A stretch of 64,000 nt of DNA from an uncultured Pelagibacteraceae bacterium (GTDB lineage Bacteria > Pseudomonadota > Alphaproteobacteria > Pelagibacterales > Pelagibacteraceae): positions 62,001 through 126,000 of the forward strand of contig CACOSU010000001.1 of NCBI GenBank assembly GCA_902629935.1. Direction: 5' to 3'. Under the pieces are notes generated by a model. It did not search any database, was not told the DNA's origin, and saw nothing but the letters and a program-made list of their open reading frames with translations. Every line of letters starts with the position of its first letter. Position 1 is the first letter of the stretch. Made by a program: the position numbers and the translations under genes. Shown piece by piece: positions 19,884 to 29,995 of this stretch.

Positions 19884-21079
19884 TTTATAGTAGATTTTTC
19901 TTTAATTCCTTTAAGTAGTTTTAAGCATTTTTTTAACTCATCTAAAACTATAAATTCATCAATTTTATGAGCTTGTTCAATTGAACCAGGGCCACACACA
20001 ACTGTACTAATACCTATTTCCTGAAATAAACCTGCTTCAGTTCCGAAAGAAACGACTTGCCTTGAATTATCACCTGTTAAACTTGAAATTAATTCACATG
20101 CATCTGATTTGCTCATTCTATCAAATCCAATTATTTCCCCTATAATATTTTTTTCAATTGAAGCGTTAGGAAAAACTTTTTTCATATCTGGAAGCAAAAC
20201 TTCATTTGCATATTTATCTATTTCCTGATTTAAAAATACACCATCCTCTTTTACAACAGGTCTTGTTTCCCAGTTAACATGACATTTGTCTGCGATTACA
20301 TTATGAGCTATTCCTCCAAATATTCCTCCTATAGATAATGTAGAATACGGTGGATCAAATATAGAGTCTTTAGGTTCTCTCTCTTTAAGTCTTTTTCTTA
20401 ATTCGATTAATTTATTTACATATCTTGATGCGTACTCAACAGCGCTTACACCTTTATGAGGTGCTGAACTATGTCCTGCTAGACCTCTAAAATGTGTTGT
20501 GTATTCATAACATCCTTTGTGCGCATCAATTATTTGCATGTTGGTAGGTTCGCCAACAATACAAATACCATCTTTAATATCTCTTCTTTTTAACTCCTCA
20601 ATTAATATTGGTGCACCTACACATGCTGTTTCTTCGTCAAACGTAAAAGAAAAATGAATATCCCTATCTAAATTAGATTTTGAGTAAATAGGAGCGTATG
20701 CCAGAGTACATGCAATAAACCCCTTCATATCACATGAACCCCTACCATATAATTTATCATCTTTAATTGTTGCTGTAAAAGGGTCTGAGCTCCAACCTTT
20801 TGAAACGGGAACAACATCTGTATGGCCTGATAAAATTATTGGTTTTTTATTATTAGAATTTTTAGCTTTAAGAGTTGCGAATAAATTTACTCTTTTTTTT
20901 TCATCATCATAAGTTCTAAAAGAAGTAGCACCTAATTTTTTTAAGATATTATCGCAATAATCAATTAAAGCCGTATTATCCTCTCCCGATATAGTTTTAA
21001 AACTAATTAGATCTGTTAAAATTTTAACAGAATTTTTAAATAAAAGATCTGAATTATTTTCTGTACTCATATTTTCCAT
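19880..21079 (-). CDS. argE: Acetylornithine deacetylase / M20 peptidase
   Basis: ILSGHTDVVPV, GRGSCDMKGF, DEETACVGA, GTEAGLFQ. Confidence 0.8.
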   Translation of the reverse strand: MENMSTENNSDLLFKNSVKILTDLISFKTISGEDNTALIDYCDNILKKLGATSFRTYDDEKKRVNLFATLKAKNSNNKKPIILSGHTDVVPVSKGWSSDPFTATIKDDKLYGRGSCDMKGFIACTLAYAPIYSKSNLDRDIHFSFTFDEETACVGAPILIEELKRRDIKDGICIVGEPTNMQIIDAHKGCYEYTTHFRGLAGHSSAPHKGVSAVEYASRYVNKLIELRKRLKEREPKDSIFDPPYSTLSIGGIFGGIAHNVIADKCHVNWETRPVVKEDGVFLNQEIDKYANEVLLPDMKKVFPNASIEKNIIGEIIGFDRMSKSDACELISSLTGDNSRQVVSFGTEAGLFQEIGISTVVCGPGSIEQAHKIDEFIVLDELKKCLKLLKGIKEKSTIN

Positions 21080-21097
21080 CCATTATATATTAAATAT

Positions 21098-21439
21098 ATG
21101 AAAGAACAAATTACGTATGATATATTTGATAAGGTTGATATTAGAGTCGGAACAGTTATTTCAGTTAAAAAAAATGAAAAAGCTAGAAAACCTTCTTTGG
21201 TTGTTGAAGTAGATTTTGGAAAAGAAATTGGAATTAGACAATCTTCTGCCCAAATTACTCATTATTATAATGAGGAAAATCTTAAAGGAAAACAAGTAAT
21301 AGGTGTTTGTAATTTTCCAGAAAAAAACATAGCTGGTGTAGTTTCTCAGGTACTTATTCTTGGTTCAATAGACAAGGAGGGTAAAGTAATTTTGGTTCAT
21401 CCATCTCAAAAATCTGAGAATGGTTTACCTATTGCTTAA
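21098..21439 (+). CDS. csaA: tRNA-binding domain protein CsaA-like
   Basis: FDKVDIRVGTVISV, KQVIGVCNFPEKNIAGVVSQVLILG. Confidence 0.85.
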   Translation: MKEQITYDIFDKVDIRVGTVISVKKNEKARKPSLVVEVDFGKEIGIRQSSAQITHYYNEENLKGKQVIGVCNFPEKNIAGVVSQVLILGSIDKEGKVILVHPSQKSENGLPIA

Positions 21440-21441
21440 AA

Positions 21442-22035
21442 ATGCACCCTGAAATTTTATCAATTACTTTATTTGGAATAGTTGCAGCATTCACTCCTGG
21501 ACCAAATAACTTTGTTGCTTTTTACTCTGGCTTCAACTTTGGTATTATCAGAACATTACCACATATAATTGGTGTTACCTTGGGTTTTCCATTTTTGTTA
21601 CTTTGCTTAGCTTTAGGGCTGATAAATATTTTTAAGCTTTATCCAATTATCCAAGAGGTATTAAAATATTTAGGAACTCTATTTTTAATTTATTTAGCAT
21701 ACAAAATTTCTTTCTCAGCACCTTCTGATCAAGAAAGTAAAAATAAAAATCTAATTAAATTTCATGAAACTTTTATTTTTCAGTTTTTAAATCCTAAAGG
21801 AGTTATTGCCTCGATTATTCTCGTTTCTACATACATTAATCCAGGTAAAACCTTTGTAAGTTATACGACTCAAATTATTATATTAGCTTTGTTAGTTTCA
21901 GTAACCAGTATTACATTATGGACATTTTTAGGTAAATTCTTTAGGAAATTCGCGACAAATCAGAAATTTATTAATTATTTTAATTATGTTATGTCACTGC
22001 TTCTTTTATTAAGCATACTAACTTTTTATTTATAA
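21442..22035 (+). CDS. LysE family translocator
   Basis: GIVAAFTPGPNNF motif and six hydrophobic segments. Confidence 0.85.
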   Translation: MHPEILSITLFGIVAAFTPGPNNFVAFYSGFNFGIIRTLPHIIGVTLGFPFLLLCLALGLINIFKLYPIIQEVLKYLGTLFLIYLAYKISFSAPSDQESKNKNLIKFHETFIFQFLNPKGVIASIILVSTYINPGKTFVSYTTQIIILALLVSVTSITLWTFLGKFFRKFATNQKFINYFNYVMSLLLLLSILTFYL

Positions 22036-22036
22036 C

Positions 22037-24706
22037 ATGAAGCCAGGAAACAAAAATTCTTATAATTCACTTAAAAAAATATCAATAGATAGTAAAGATT
22101 TTAAATATTACTCTTTATCTGAAGCAGAAAAGAATGGCCTAGTTGGTATAAGTAAACTTCCTAAATCCCTTAAGGTTTTGCTGGAAAATTTATTAAGATA
22201 TGAAGATGACTTGAGTGTTACTAAATCTCAAATAGAAGCTATTAAGAATTGGCTTAAAACAAAAAAATCTAAAACTGAAATTGCTTATAGACCTGCAAGA
22301 GTACTTCTTCAGGATTATACAGGTATACCAGCAGTAGCAGACCTTGCTGCAATGCGAGAAGCGGTAAAAGATAAAAATAAGGATCCAAATACTATTAACC
22401 CATTATCTGCTGTTGATCTTGTTATCGATCATTCAGTACAGGTAGATCAGTCTGCTAATGCAGATTCGTTTGAAAAAAATGTTGATATAGAATTTGAGAG
22501 AAATGGAGAAAGGTACTCGTTTTTAAAATGGGGTCAGCAAGCATTTAATAATTTTAGAATAGTGCCACCTGGAACAGGAATTTGTCATCAAGTGAATTTA
22601 GAGTATTTATCAAAAGTTGTTTGGTCAGAAGAGTTCGATGGAGATAAATACTTATTCCCAGATACTTTGGTTGGAACAGATAGTCATACAACAATGGTCA
22701 ATGGTTTGTCAGTTTTAGGATGGGGTGTTGGTGGAATTGAGGCTGAAGCAGGAATGTTAGGTCAGCCAATATCAATGTTAATACCTGAAGTTGTTGGTTT
22801 TGAGATGAAAAATAAAATGCCTGAGGGAACTACTGCAACTGATTTAGTTTTAACAGTAGTTAAAATGTTAAGAGATAAAGGGGTGGTTGGGAAATTTGTT
22901 GAGTTTTATGGAGAAGGTTTAAAAAATTTGACACTTGCTGATAGAGCAACCATTGCAAACATGGCACCAGAATATGGAGCAACATGTGGTTTTTTCCCTA
23001 TAGATGAAGAAACATTAAAGTATTTAAAATTTTCAGGGAGAGACCAGCATACAGTTAATATTGTTGAAAATTATGCTAAAGAGCAAGGCTTGTGGGCAAG
23101 TAATGATATAGAATTTACAGATATCATATCATTAGATATGTCAACTGTAGTTCCAACTATTTCAGGACCAAAAAGACCTCAAGACAAAGTACCCTTAACT
23201 GATGCACCTAGTTCTTTTAAAAAAGTATTACAGGAATCTACAAATATAAATAAAAAATCGATCTCCAAAGTGGCTAACACCGATTTCGATATCAAAGATG
23301 GTTCAATATTAATCGCAGCTATAACTTCTTGCACCAACACTTCTAATCCAAATGTTTTAATTGGAGCAGGACTTTTGGCTAAAAAAGCAATTGAAAAAGG
23401 TTTGCAAGTAAAACCTTGGGTAAAAACCTCTTTAGCACCCGGATCTCAAGTTGTAACAGATTATTTATCAAAAGCTGGACTAAATACTTACTTAGATCAA
23501 TTGGGATTTAATTTAGTTGGTTATGGATGTACTACTTGTATTGGAAATTCAGGTCCTCTTCCAGAAAATATTGTTGAAGCTATTCAAAAAGAAAATATTT
23601 ACGCCGTTTCAGTTTTATCAGGTAATAGAAATTTTGAGGGAAGAATTTCGCCACATATTAAGGCAAACTATCTTGCTTCACCTCCGCTTGTAGTAGCATA
23701 CGCAATAGCTGGACACATGGAGGTTGATTTATATAAAGATGCATTAGGATTAGATAAAGATGGTAAAAAAGTATTTTTAAAAGATATTTGGCCTTCAAAT
23801 AAAGAGATAGAAGACACTTTAAAACAGTCGCTAAATGCAGAGATGTTTATACAGAGATATTCAAATGTTTCTGAAGGGCCAGCTCAATGGCAAAAAATTA
23901 AAACTGATAAAAGTAGCATCTATAAATGGGATGAAGGTTCAACTTATGTAAAAAGACCTCCATTCTTTGACTCTTTACCAGATGAACCAGAAGGATTTAA
24001 AGAAATTAAGGATGCAAGACCATTATTAATTTTAGGTGATATGGTTACTACAGACCATATATCGCCAGCCGGAAGTATTCAAAAAGATAGTCCAACAGGT
24101 GAATATTTTATGGAACATCAAATTTTGCCAAAAGACTATAACTCTTATGGATCAAGAAGAGGAAATCATGAAGTTATGATGCGGGGTACTTTTGCAAATA
24201 TAAGGATCAGAAACGAAATGGCACCTGGAACAGAAGGTGGTTTTACAACGTTATACCCAGAGGAAAAAGTTTTACCCATTTATGATGCAGTAGTTGAATA
24301 TAAAAAAAGAGGAACGGATTTAGTTGTAATTGGAGGAAAAGAATATGGAACAGGATCATCAAGAGATTGGGCAGCTAAGGGAACAAAATTATTAGGGATT
24401 AAAGCAGTTATAGCTGAGAGTTTTGAGAGAATTCATAGATCAAACTTAATTGGAATGGGAATATTGCCATTACAATTTACTAATGATGTTAATAGAAAAA
24501 ATCTTAAATTAATTGGTTCTGAATTAATTAGTATTATGGATATAGAGAAGGGCGTTAATCCTTCAGATGAAGTAAGTGTTGAAATTAAATATGCGTCAGG
24601 TGAAATAAAGAAAATTAAAACTTTATGCAGAATTGATACAAAAAATGAATTAGAGTATTATAAAAATGGAGGAATTCTTCAATATGTTTTGCGGAATATG
24701 ATTTAA
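22037..24706 (+). CDS. acnA: Aconitate hydratase
   Basis: DSHTTMVNGLSVLGWGVGGIEAEA, ITSCTNTSNP, GCTTCIGNSGPL, GKEYGTGSSRDWAAKG. Confidence 0.97.
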   Translation: MKPGNKNSYNSLKKISIDSKDFKYYSLSEAEKNGLVGISKLPKSLKVLLENLLRYEDDLSVTKSQIEAIKNWLKTKKSKTEIAYRPARVLLQDYTGIPAVADLAAMREAVKDKNKDPNTINPLSAVDLVIDHSVQVDQSANADSFEKNVDIEFERNGERYSFLKWGQQAFNNFRIVPPGTGICHQVNLEYLSKVVWSEEFDGDKYLFPDTLVGTDSHTTMVNGLSVLGWGVGGIEAEAGMLGQPISMLIPEVVGFEMKNKMPEGTTATDLVLTVVKMLRDKGVVGKFVEFYGEGLKNLTLADRATIANMAPEYGATCGFFPIDEETLKYLKFSGRDQHTVNIVENYAKEQGLWASNDIEFTDIISLDMSTVVPTISGPKRPQDKVPLTDAPSSFKKVLQESTNINKKSISKVANTDFDIKDGSILIAAITSCTNTSNPNVLIGAGLLAKKAIEKGLQVKPWVKTSLAPGSQVVTDYLSKAGLNTYLDQLGFNLVGYGCTTCIGNSGPLPENIVEAIQKENIYAVSVLSGNRNFEGRISPHIKANYLASPPLVVAYAIAGHMEVDLYKDALGLDKDGKKVFLKDIWPSNKEIEDTLKQSLNAEMFIQRYSNVSEGPAQWQKIKTDKSSIYKWDEGSTYVKRPPFFDSLPDEPEGFKEIKDARPLLILGDMVTTDHISPAGSIQKDSPTGEYFMEHQILPKDYNSYGSRRGNHEVMMRGTFANIRIRNEMAPGTEGGFTTLYPEEKVLPIYDAVVEYKKRGTDLVVIGGKEYGTGSSRDWAAKGTKLLGIKAVIAESFERIHRSNLIGMGILPLQFTNDVNRKNLKLIGSELISIMDIEKGVNPSDEVSVEIKYASGEIKKIKTLCRIDTKNELEYYKNGGILQYVLRNMI

Positions 24707-24708
24707 TT

Positions 24709-25350
24709 ATGGACGAAGATTTATCAATTATAAATACCAGCACTAGAAATGAAAAAATTAAAAATTTTTTAGTAAATTATAAAAAAATTATAATTATTTT
24801 AAGTATATTCATAATTTTTGTTATTGTTGGCGTTTTTAGTTTCGATAAATACAATTCAAGTAAAAAAAAAGAAATATCAGATAATTTTAATTCAGTAATA
24901 ATTGATTTTTCAGAAGCCTCAAAAAATAAAACGAAAGAAAAATTAATTAAGATAATAAATACTAAAGACCCAACTTATTCTATATTGTCTCTAAATTTTA
25001 TTATCGATAACAACCTTATAGAGGATCAAAACGAGGTTAATTCATTATTTGATATAGTTTTAAATATATCACTTGATAAAGAGATTAAAAATTTACTAAT
25101 ATATAAAAAGGCTCTATTTAATGCAGACAATTTAAGTGAAAATGATCTTTTAAATATTTTAAAACCTTTAATTAATTCAGAAAGTATCTGGCAATCCCAA
25201 GCGCTTTATTTAATGGCTGAATATTTGTATTCAAATAATCAAAAAGAAAAATCTAAAGAATTTTTCAATAAAATTATTGAGTTAGAAAACAGTAATCAAG
25301 ATATAAGAGTCCAGGCGCAAAAAAGATTAAGTCGAGATTTAAGTGAATAA
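24709..25350 (+). CDS. YfgM-like TPR/ancillary membrane protein
   Basis: Single N-terminal TM, TPR-like C-terminus, directly upstream of BamB-like gene. Confidence 0.6.
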   Translation: MDEDLSIINTSTRNEKIKNFLVNYKKIIIILSIFIIFVIVGVFSFDKYNSSKKKEISDNFNSVIIDFSEASKNKTKEKLIKIINTKDPTYSILSLNFIIDNNLIEDQNEVNSLFDIVLNISLDKEIKNLLIYKKALFNADNLSENDLLNILKPLINSESIWQSQALYLMAEYLYSNNQKEKSKEFFNKIIELENSNQDIRVQAQKRLSRDLSE

Positions 25351-26656
25351 GTTTATATTAATTCTTTTTTTTATTTTTTTTTCAAATTGCTCATTAAACT
25401 CAAGCTCTAAATTTTGGTCCACATCTGAAAAAATTTACACAGATGAAAAATTAAATGATGAGTTAAATGTAAAAGAAATTAAAAATGAGGAAAAAATTTT
25501 AGAAAATGAATTTAATAAAGATCTAAAAATAAATATTTCAGAAAAATTTTCATTAAATAGTAGCGCAAGTAATTATACAAATAATTCTGGAAGGATAAAT
25601 TTTGATGGAAGCTTAAAAAGTTTAAGTAAATATAAATACTCTAAAATAAAAAATTTTTATCAGTATGAGCCCGAAGTAATTTTAAATGAGGAAAATTTAA
25701 TTTTTTTTGATAATAAAGGAACAATTTTAAATTTTAATAAAAATTCTAAACTTAAATGGAAAAAAAATTTTTATTCAAAATCAGAAAAAAAACAAAATCC
25801 AATTTTACAATTTTCAAGTAATAATAAATATCTAGTTGTAGCTGACAATATTGCAAAATATTATGTTATTGATATCAATACTGGAGATTTAGTTTGGTCA
25901 AAGAATGGTTTGGCTCCATTTAATTCTCAAATTAAAATTTTAAATGATAAATTTTTTATTATTGATTTTTCTAATACTTTACGTTGTTTTTCGTTAAAAA
26001 ATGGAGATGAAATATGGAATGTAAAAACACAAAGTTCATTAATTAGATCGCAAAAAAAACTTTCAATGGTTATTATAAAAGACACTATTTATTTTAATAA
26101 TTCTATTGGAGACATTAGTGCAGTAGGTATAGAAAATGGTGAATTATTATGGCAGTTGCCAACACAAAACAATTTAACTTATGAGTCATCTTTCTCGTTA
26201 GAAACTTCTGATATTGTAACAGATAAAAATGCTTTATATTTTTCAAATAATAAAAATCAATTTTTCTCAATAGATACAACTTCTGGAAATTTTAATTGGA
26301 AAAATAAAATTAATTCTAGTTTAAGACCAACTATTATAGAAAACTTTATTTTTACAATTTCATTAGAAGGCTATCTATTTTTAATTGACAAAAAAAACGG
26401 AAATATTTTGAGGATTACAGATGTTTTTAGTAATTTTAAGGACAAAAATCGAGACAAAATAAAACCTACAGGTTTCATAATAGGTAAAAATAAAATTTAC
26501 TTATCAACAAATAACGGAAGATTATTAATTGTTGAAATATCATCAGGAAAGACTATCTCCAGTTTAAAAATTGATAGTGAAAAAATATTAAGACCATCAG
26601 TATTAAACGAAAATCTTTTTATAGTTAAAGATAATGCAATAATAAAACTTAATTAA
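25343..26656 (+). CDS. bamB: BamB-like PQQ beta-propeller lipoprotein
   Basis: Lipoprotein signal (FFIFFSNCSL), repeated WxxxGxx PQQ-like blades (DLVWSKNGLAPF, EIWNVKTQ, ELLWQLPTQ). Confidence 0.75.
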   Translation: MNKFILILFFIFFSNCSLNSSSKFWSTSEKIYTDEKLNDELNVKEIKNEEKILENEFNKDLKINISEKFSLNSSASNYTNNSGRINFDGSLKSLSKYKYSKIKNFYQYEPEVILNEENLIFFDNKGTILNFNKNSKLKWKKNFYSKSEKKQNPILQFSSNNKYLVVADNIAKYYVIDINTGDLVWSKNGLAPFNSQIKILNDKFFIIDFSNTLRCFSLKNGDEIWNVKTQSSLIRSQKKLSMVIIKDTIYFNNSIGDISAVGIENGELLWQLPTQNNLTYESSFSLETSDIVTDKNALYFSNNKNQFFSIDTTSGNFNWKNKINSSLRPTIIENFIFTISLEGYLFLIDKKNGNILRITDVFSNFKDKNRDKIKPTGFIIGKNKIYLSTNNGRLLIVEISSGKTISSLKIDSEKILRPSVLNENLFIVKDNAIIKLN

Positions 26657-27087
26657 TGTTTTTAAAATTACTGGAAAAGTTAGGTAGAAAAAAAATAGTT
26701 TTAGATCGTGGCCCTTCACACCCAAAATTTAATGAGGCTAAACCATGGATGAATAGATATTATGTTTTGTTTAGAAACAGACCTAAATGGTTTCCATTCA
26801 ATATACTAATACATGAAATGTTAGATGATGACCATGGCGACGGTGTTCATAATCACTTATGCCCTTATATCACAATTATTCTAAGAGGAGGATATTGGGA
26901 GACTACAAAAATTGGAAAGTTTTGGAGAAAACCAGGATATATAGGGTTTAGATCAGCAAATGATTTTCACAGAGTAGATCTCAAAAAAGGAACAAATCCA
27001 ATAACTATATTTATCCCTGGTCCATTTGGATTAAGAAAAGGGCCTCGATCAGAGTATGGCACGGATTTTAAAACAAAAAGAAATTAA
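26656..27087 (+). CDS. Uncharacterised cupin-like protein
   Basis: DDHGDGVHNHLCPYITIILRGGYWE ... GYIGFRSANDFHRV: cupin-like His pattern. Confidence 0.5.
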   Translation: MFLKLLEKLGRKKIVLDRGPSHPKFNEAKPWMNRYYVLFRNRPKWFPFNILIHEMLDDDHGDGVHNHLCPYITIILRGGYWETTKIGKFWRKPGYIGFRSANDFHRVDLKKGTNPITIFIPGPFGLRKGPRSEYGTDFKTKRN

Positions 27088-28145
27088 TGTTAAAATCATT
27101 TGAAAAGGAATTTATATCATACTGTGAAAGTCAAGATTTAGAAGTAAATATAAATCAAATCAATGTTATTAAAAAATTAGATCATTATTATCATATTAAT
27201 TTTAAATCTTTTTTTTCACAGTTATTTTCAAAGAGGATGTCTCAAAAGGGGTTTTATTTACATGGAGATGTTGGAGTCGGAAAAACCATGATTCTAAATT
27301 TTTTTTATGCAAGAATAAACAAAAGAAAGCTAAGAAAACATTTTAATGAGTTTATGTTGGATTTTCATAATTTTGCTCATGAAAGAAAAGGCAAAAATGA
27401 GGAAAATACAATCAATGAATTTGTAAAAGATTTGAAATATAAGGTTTCTTTAATTTATTTTGATGAATTTCAAGTAACTAATATTGTCGATGCAATGATT
27501 TTAGGAAAATTATTTGATCAAATATTTAAAGAGGATATCAAAATTATCGTAACTTCAAATACTAAAATTTCTGAACTTTATAAAGATGGTCTCCAAAGAG
27601 ATCAGTTTAAACCTTTTATAAAAATAATGCAGGATCAATCGTTTGAGTATGAACTTAAAATTGAGGATGATTACAGAAAATCAAATGAAAATAAAAAACA
27701 AAGATATTTTTATCCTCTTAATCAAGAAACAAACTTTAAAATCAATAAATTTTTTAGGACAATTACTAAAAATAAAAAAATATCTAAAATTTCACTGAAA
27801 GTAAAAGGCAGAGATTTTAAAATAGAAAATTTTTATGATGGTATAGCAAGATTTAACTTTAATGATTTGTGTAATCAAAATTTAGGTGCTGAAGACTATT
27901 TAGAAATAATTAAAAATTGTAAATTTCTAGTTATAGATCAAGTTCCACAATTCAATGATATTAATTCAAATCAACAAAAACGCTTCATAACATTACTAGA
28001 TGTAATTTATGATAAAGGAATACCACTTGCTGTTTCTGCTGATCAAAAATTAGATGAATTTACTTCGTCAAGATTATTGGAGAATTCATTTAAACGTACC
28101 ATTAGTCGTTTGTATGAATTAACGTCTGTTGAATATAATTTATGA
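27087..28145 (+). CDS. zapE: AFG1/ZapE family ATPase
   Basis: Walker A LHGDVGVGKTM, Walker B LIYFDEFQVTNIVDAMIL. Confidence 0.9.
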   Translation: MLKSFEKEFISYCESQDLEVNINQINVIKKLDHYYHINFKSFFSQLFSKRMSQKGFYLHGDVGVGKTMILNFFYARINKRKLRKHFNEFMLDFHNFAHERKGKNEENTINEFVKDLKYKVSLIYFDEFQVTNIVDAMILGKLFDQIFKEDIKIIVTSNTKISELYKDGLQRDQFKPFIKIMQDQSFEYELKIEDDYRKSNENKKQRYFYPLNQETNFKINKFFRTITKNKKISKISLKVKGRDFKIENFYDGIARFNFNDLCNQNLGAEDYLEIIKNCKFLVIDQVPQFNDINSNQQKRFITLLDVIYDKGIPLAVSADQKLDEFTSSRLLENSFKRTISRLYELTSVEYNL

Positions 28146-28561
28146 TACAGAAATTTTATAATTTACAAATAAATACTAATGGACAAAAGTTGTATGAATT
28201 TACTGATCAAACTATTCAATGGATAAGTAAAAATAATTTCAAAAATGGTGTACTTAATCTAAGTATACTACACACAAGTGCCTCATTAATTGTTCAAGAA
28301 AATGCTGATCCTGATGTTCAAACCGACTTAATAAATTATTTTGATAAATTAGTTCCCATGGACAATAAATTATATGTTCATACTGCTGAAGGAAAAGATG
28401 ATATGCCAGCACATATAAAGTCTGCTTTGACAAATAATCAAATCTCTCTAAGTGTAAAAAATAAAGAATTATTGCTTGGAACCTGGCAAGGCTTATATTT
28501 ATTTGAGCATAGATTAGAATTTCAAAGCAGGACTATAATTCATCATTTTATAGGGGAATAA
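28142..28561 (+). CDS. YjbQ family (secondary thiamine-phosphate synthase-like)
   Basis: LSILHTSASLIVQENADPDVQTD, TYLFEHR-type C-terminus. Confidence 0.85.
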   Translation: MIQKFYNLQINTNGQKLYEFTDQTIQWISKNNFKNGVLNLSILHTSASLIVQENADPDVQTDLINYFDKLVPMDNKLYVHTAEGKDDMPAHIKSALTNNQISLSVKNKELLLGTWQGLYLFEHRLEFQSRTIIHHFIGE

Positions 28562-28569
28562 AATCAAAT

Positions 28570-29991
28570 TTATTTTTTCTTTAAAGATTGAAATGCCTCA
28601 AGTGCTGCAGTTCTAGCCTTTTCATGAACTACAATTGGATTTGGATAATCTTTTCCAATAATTGTTTTAATTACTTCTTGATACTTAAATTCCATTTCCC
28701 ATGGCTTATGTATAAATTTATTTGGAACATTTTTAAGTTCAGGAACCCATTTTTTTACATAAGTTCCTTCTTTATCAAATTTTTCGCCCTGAAGTATTGG
28801 ATTAAATATTCTAAAGTATGGCGCTGCATCAGCACCACAACCTGCAACCCATTGCCATTGAGCAACATTATTTGCTTTATTAAAATCTAGTAGACAATTT
28901 CTAAAATGTTTCTCACCTTCAACCCAATTAATTCGTAAATGTTTGACCAGAAAAGAACCAACTACCATTCTTATTCTATTATGCATCCAGCCTGTTTCAT
29001 ATAATTCTCTCATACCTGCATCTACAATTGGATAACCTGTCATTCCTTTTTTCCAAGCTTTAAGATATTTTTCATTTTTAGCCCAAGGAAATTTATCAAA
29101 CTCTTTTCTAAAATTACCTTTTAAAAATTCTGGGAAATAATTAATTAAACTATGAGAAAATTCACGCCATCCAAGTTCATTGATATACTTTCTATAGCCT
29201 ATACCTTTTGATTTAATTTCAGAACATTTTTTCCAAATACTTCCAACATGAATTTGACCATGTTTGATATAAGGAGACAATTTTGAGGTTCCTTCGATAG
29301 AAGGTATATCTCTGTTGGTTCCATAATCCTTAATTTTATTTTCAATTAGGTTTTTAAGTATTTTTTTTGATTCATTTTCTGAAACTTTCCAATATTTTTC
29401 AAATTTTTCATACCAATTATTTTTTGGTAATATATTTTTTGATTCAATACATTTCTTAAAATATGAAATTTTTTTTACTTTTTTTTTGATAATATAATTT
29501 TTACTTGGTAGTTGATTTAAATATATTTGTTCTGCATTTCTCCAAAAAGGTGAAAATACCTTAAAAGGAGTTCCATCATTTTTGGTTACTTCTTGATATT
29601 CATTTAAAATATTCCCTTTAAAATATTTGTGATTAATTTCATTTTTAATAAATAAGTCACGAATTTTTTTCCCTTTCGCAATAACATCTGGTTCATAAAT
29701 TTTGTTCCAATAAATTGAAATTTTATCTTTTTTATTTAATTTAGAGAAGATCTCTAATTCATCACCTTTTACTATTTCAAGATTAATTCTATAATCCGAT
29801 AAATCTTTTTTTAATGTTTCCAGAGATTTGAATACCCACCATTTTTGAGCTTCTCTTTTGTTATCAAAATCATTATTATTATAAATATATAATGCAATTA
29901 CACGGTCATGACTTTGTGTTGCAAAAGATAGTGCAGGATTATTTTCAATTCTAAAATCTTCTCTTATCCAAACAATACCTGTACTACTCAT
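28570..29991 (-). CDS. phrB: Deoxyribodipyrimidine photolyase
   Basis: VWIREDFRIENNPAL, ELGWREFSH, WMHNRIRMVVGSFLVKHL, NNVAQWQWVAGCGADAAPYFRIFNP. Confidence 0.95.
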   Translation of the reverse strand: MSSTGIVWIREDFRIENNPALSFATQSHDRVIALYIYNNNDFDNKREAQKWWVFKSLETLKKDLSDYRINLEIVKGDELEIFSKLNKKDKISIYWNKIYEPDVIAKGKKIRDLFIKNEINHKYFKGNILNEYQEVTKNDGTPFKVFSPFWRNAEQIYLNQLPSKNYIIKKKVKKISYFKKCIESKNILPKNNWYEKFEKYWKVSENESKKILKNLIENKIKDYGTNRDIPSIEGTSKLSPYIKHGQIHVGSIWKKCSEIKSKGIGYRKYINELGWREFSHSLINYFPEFLKGNFRKEFDKFPWAKNEKYLKAWKKGMTGYPIVDAGMRELYETGWMHNRIRMVVGSFLVKHLRINWVEGEKHFRNCLLDFNKANNVAQWQWVAGCGADAAPYFRIFNPILQGEKFDKEGTYVKKWVPELKNVPNKFIHKPWEMEFKYQEVIKTIIGKDYPNPIVVHEKARTAALEAFQSLKKK

Positions 29992-29995
29992 TGGT

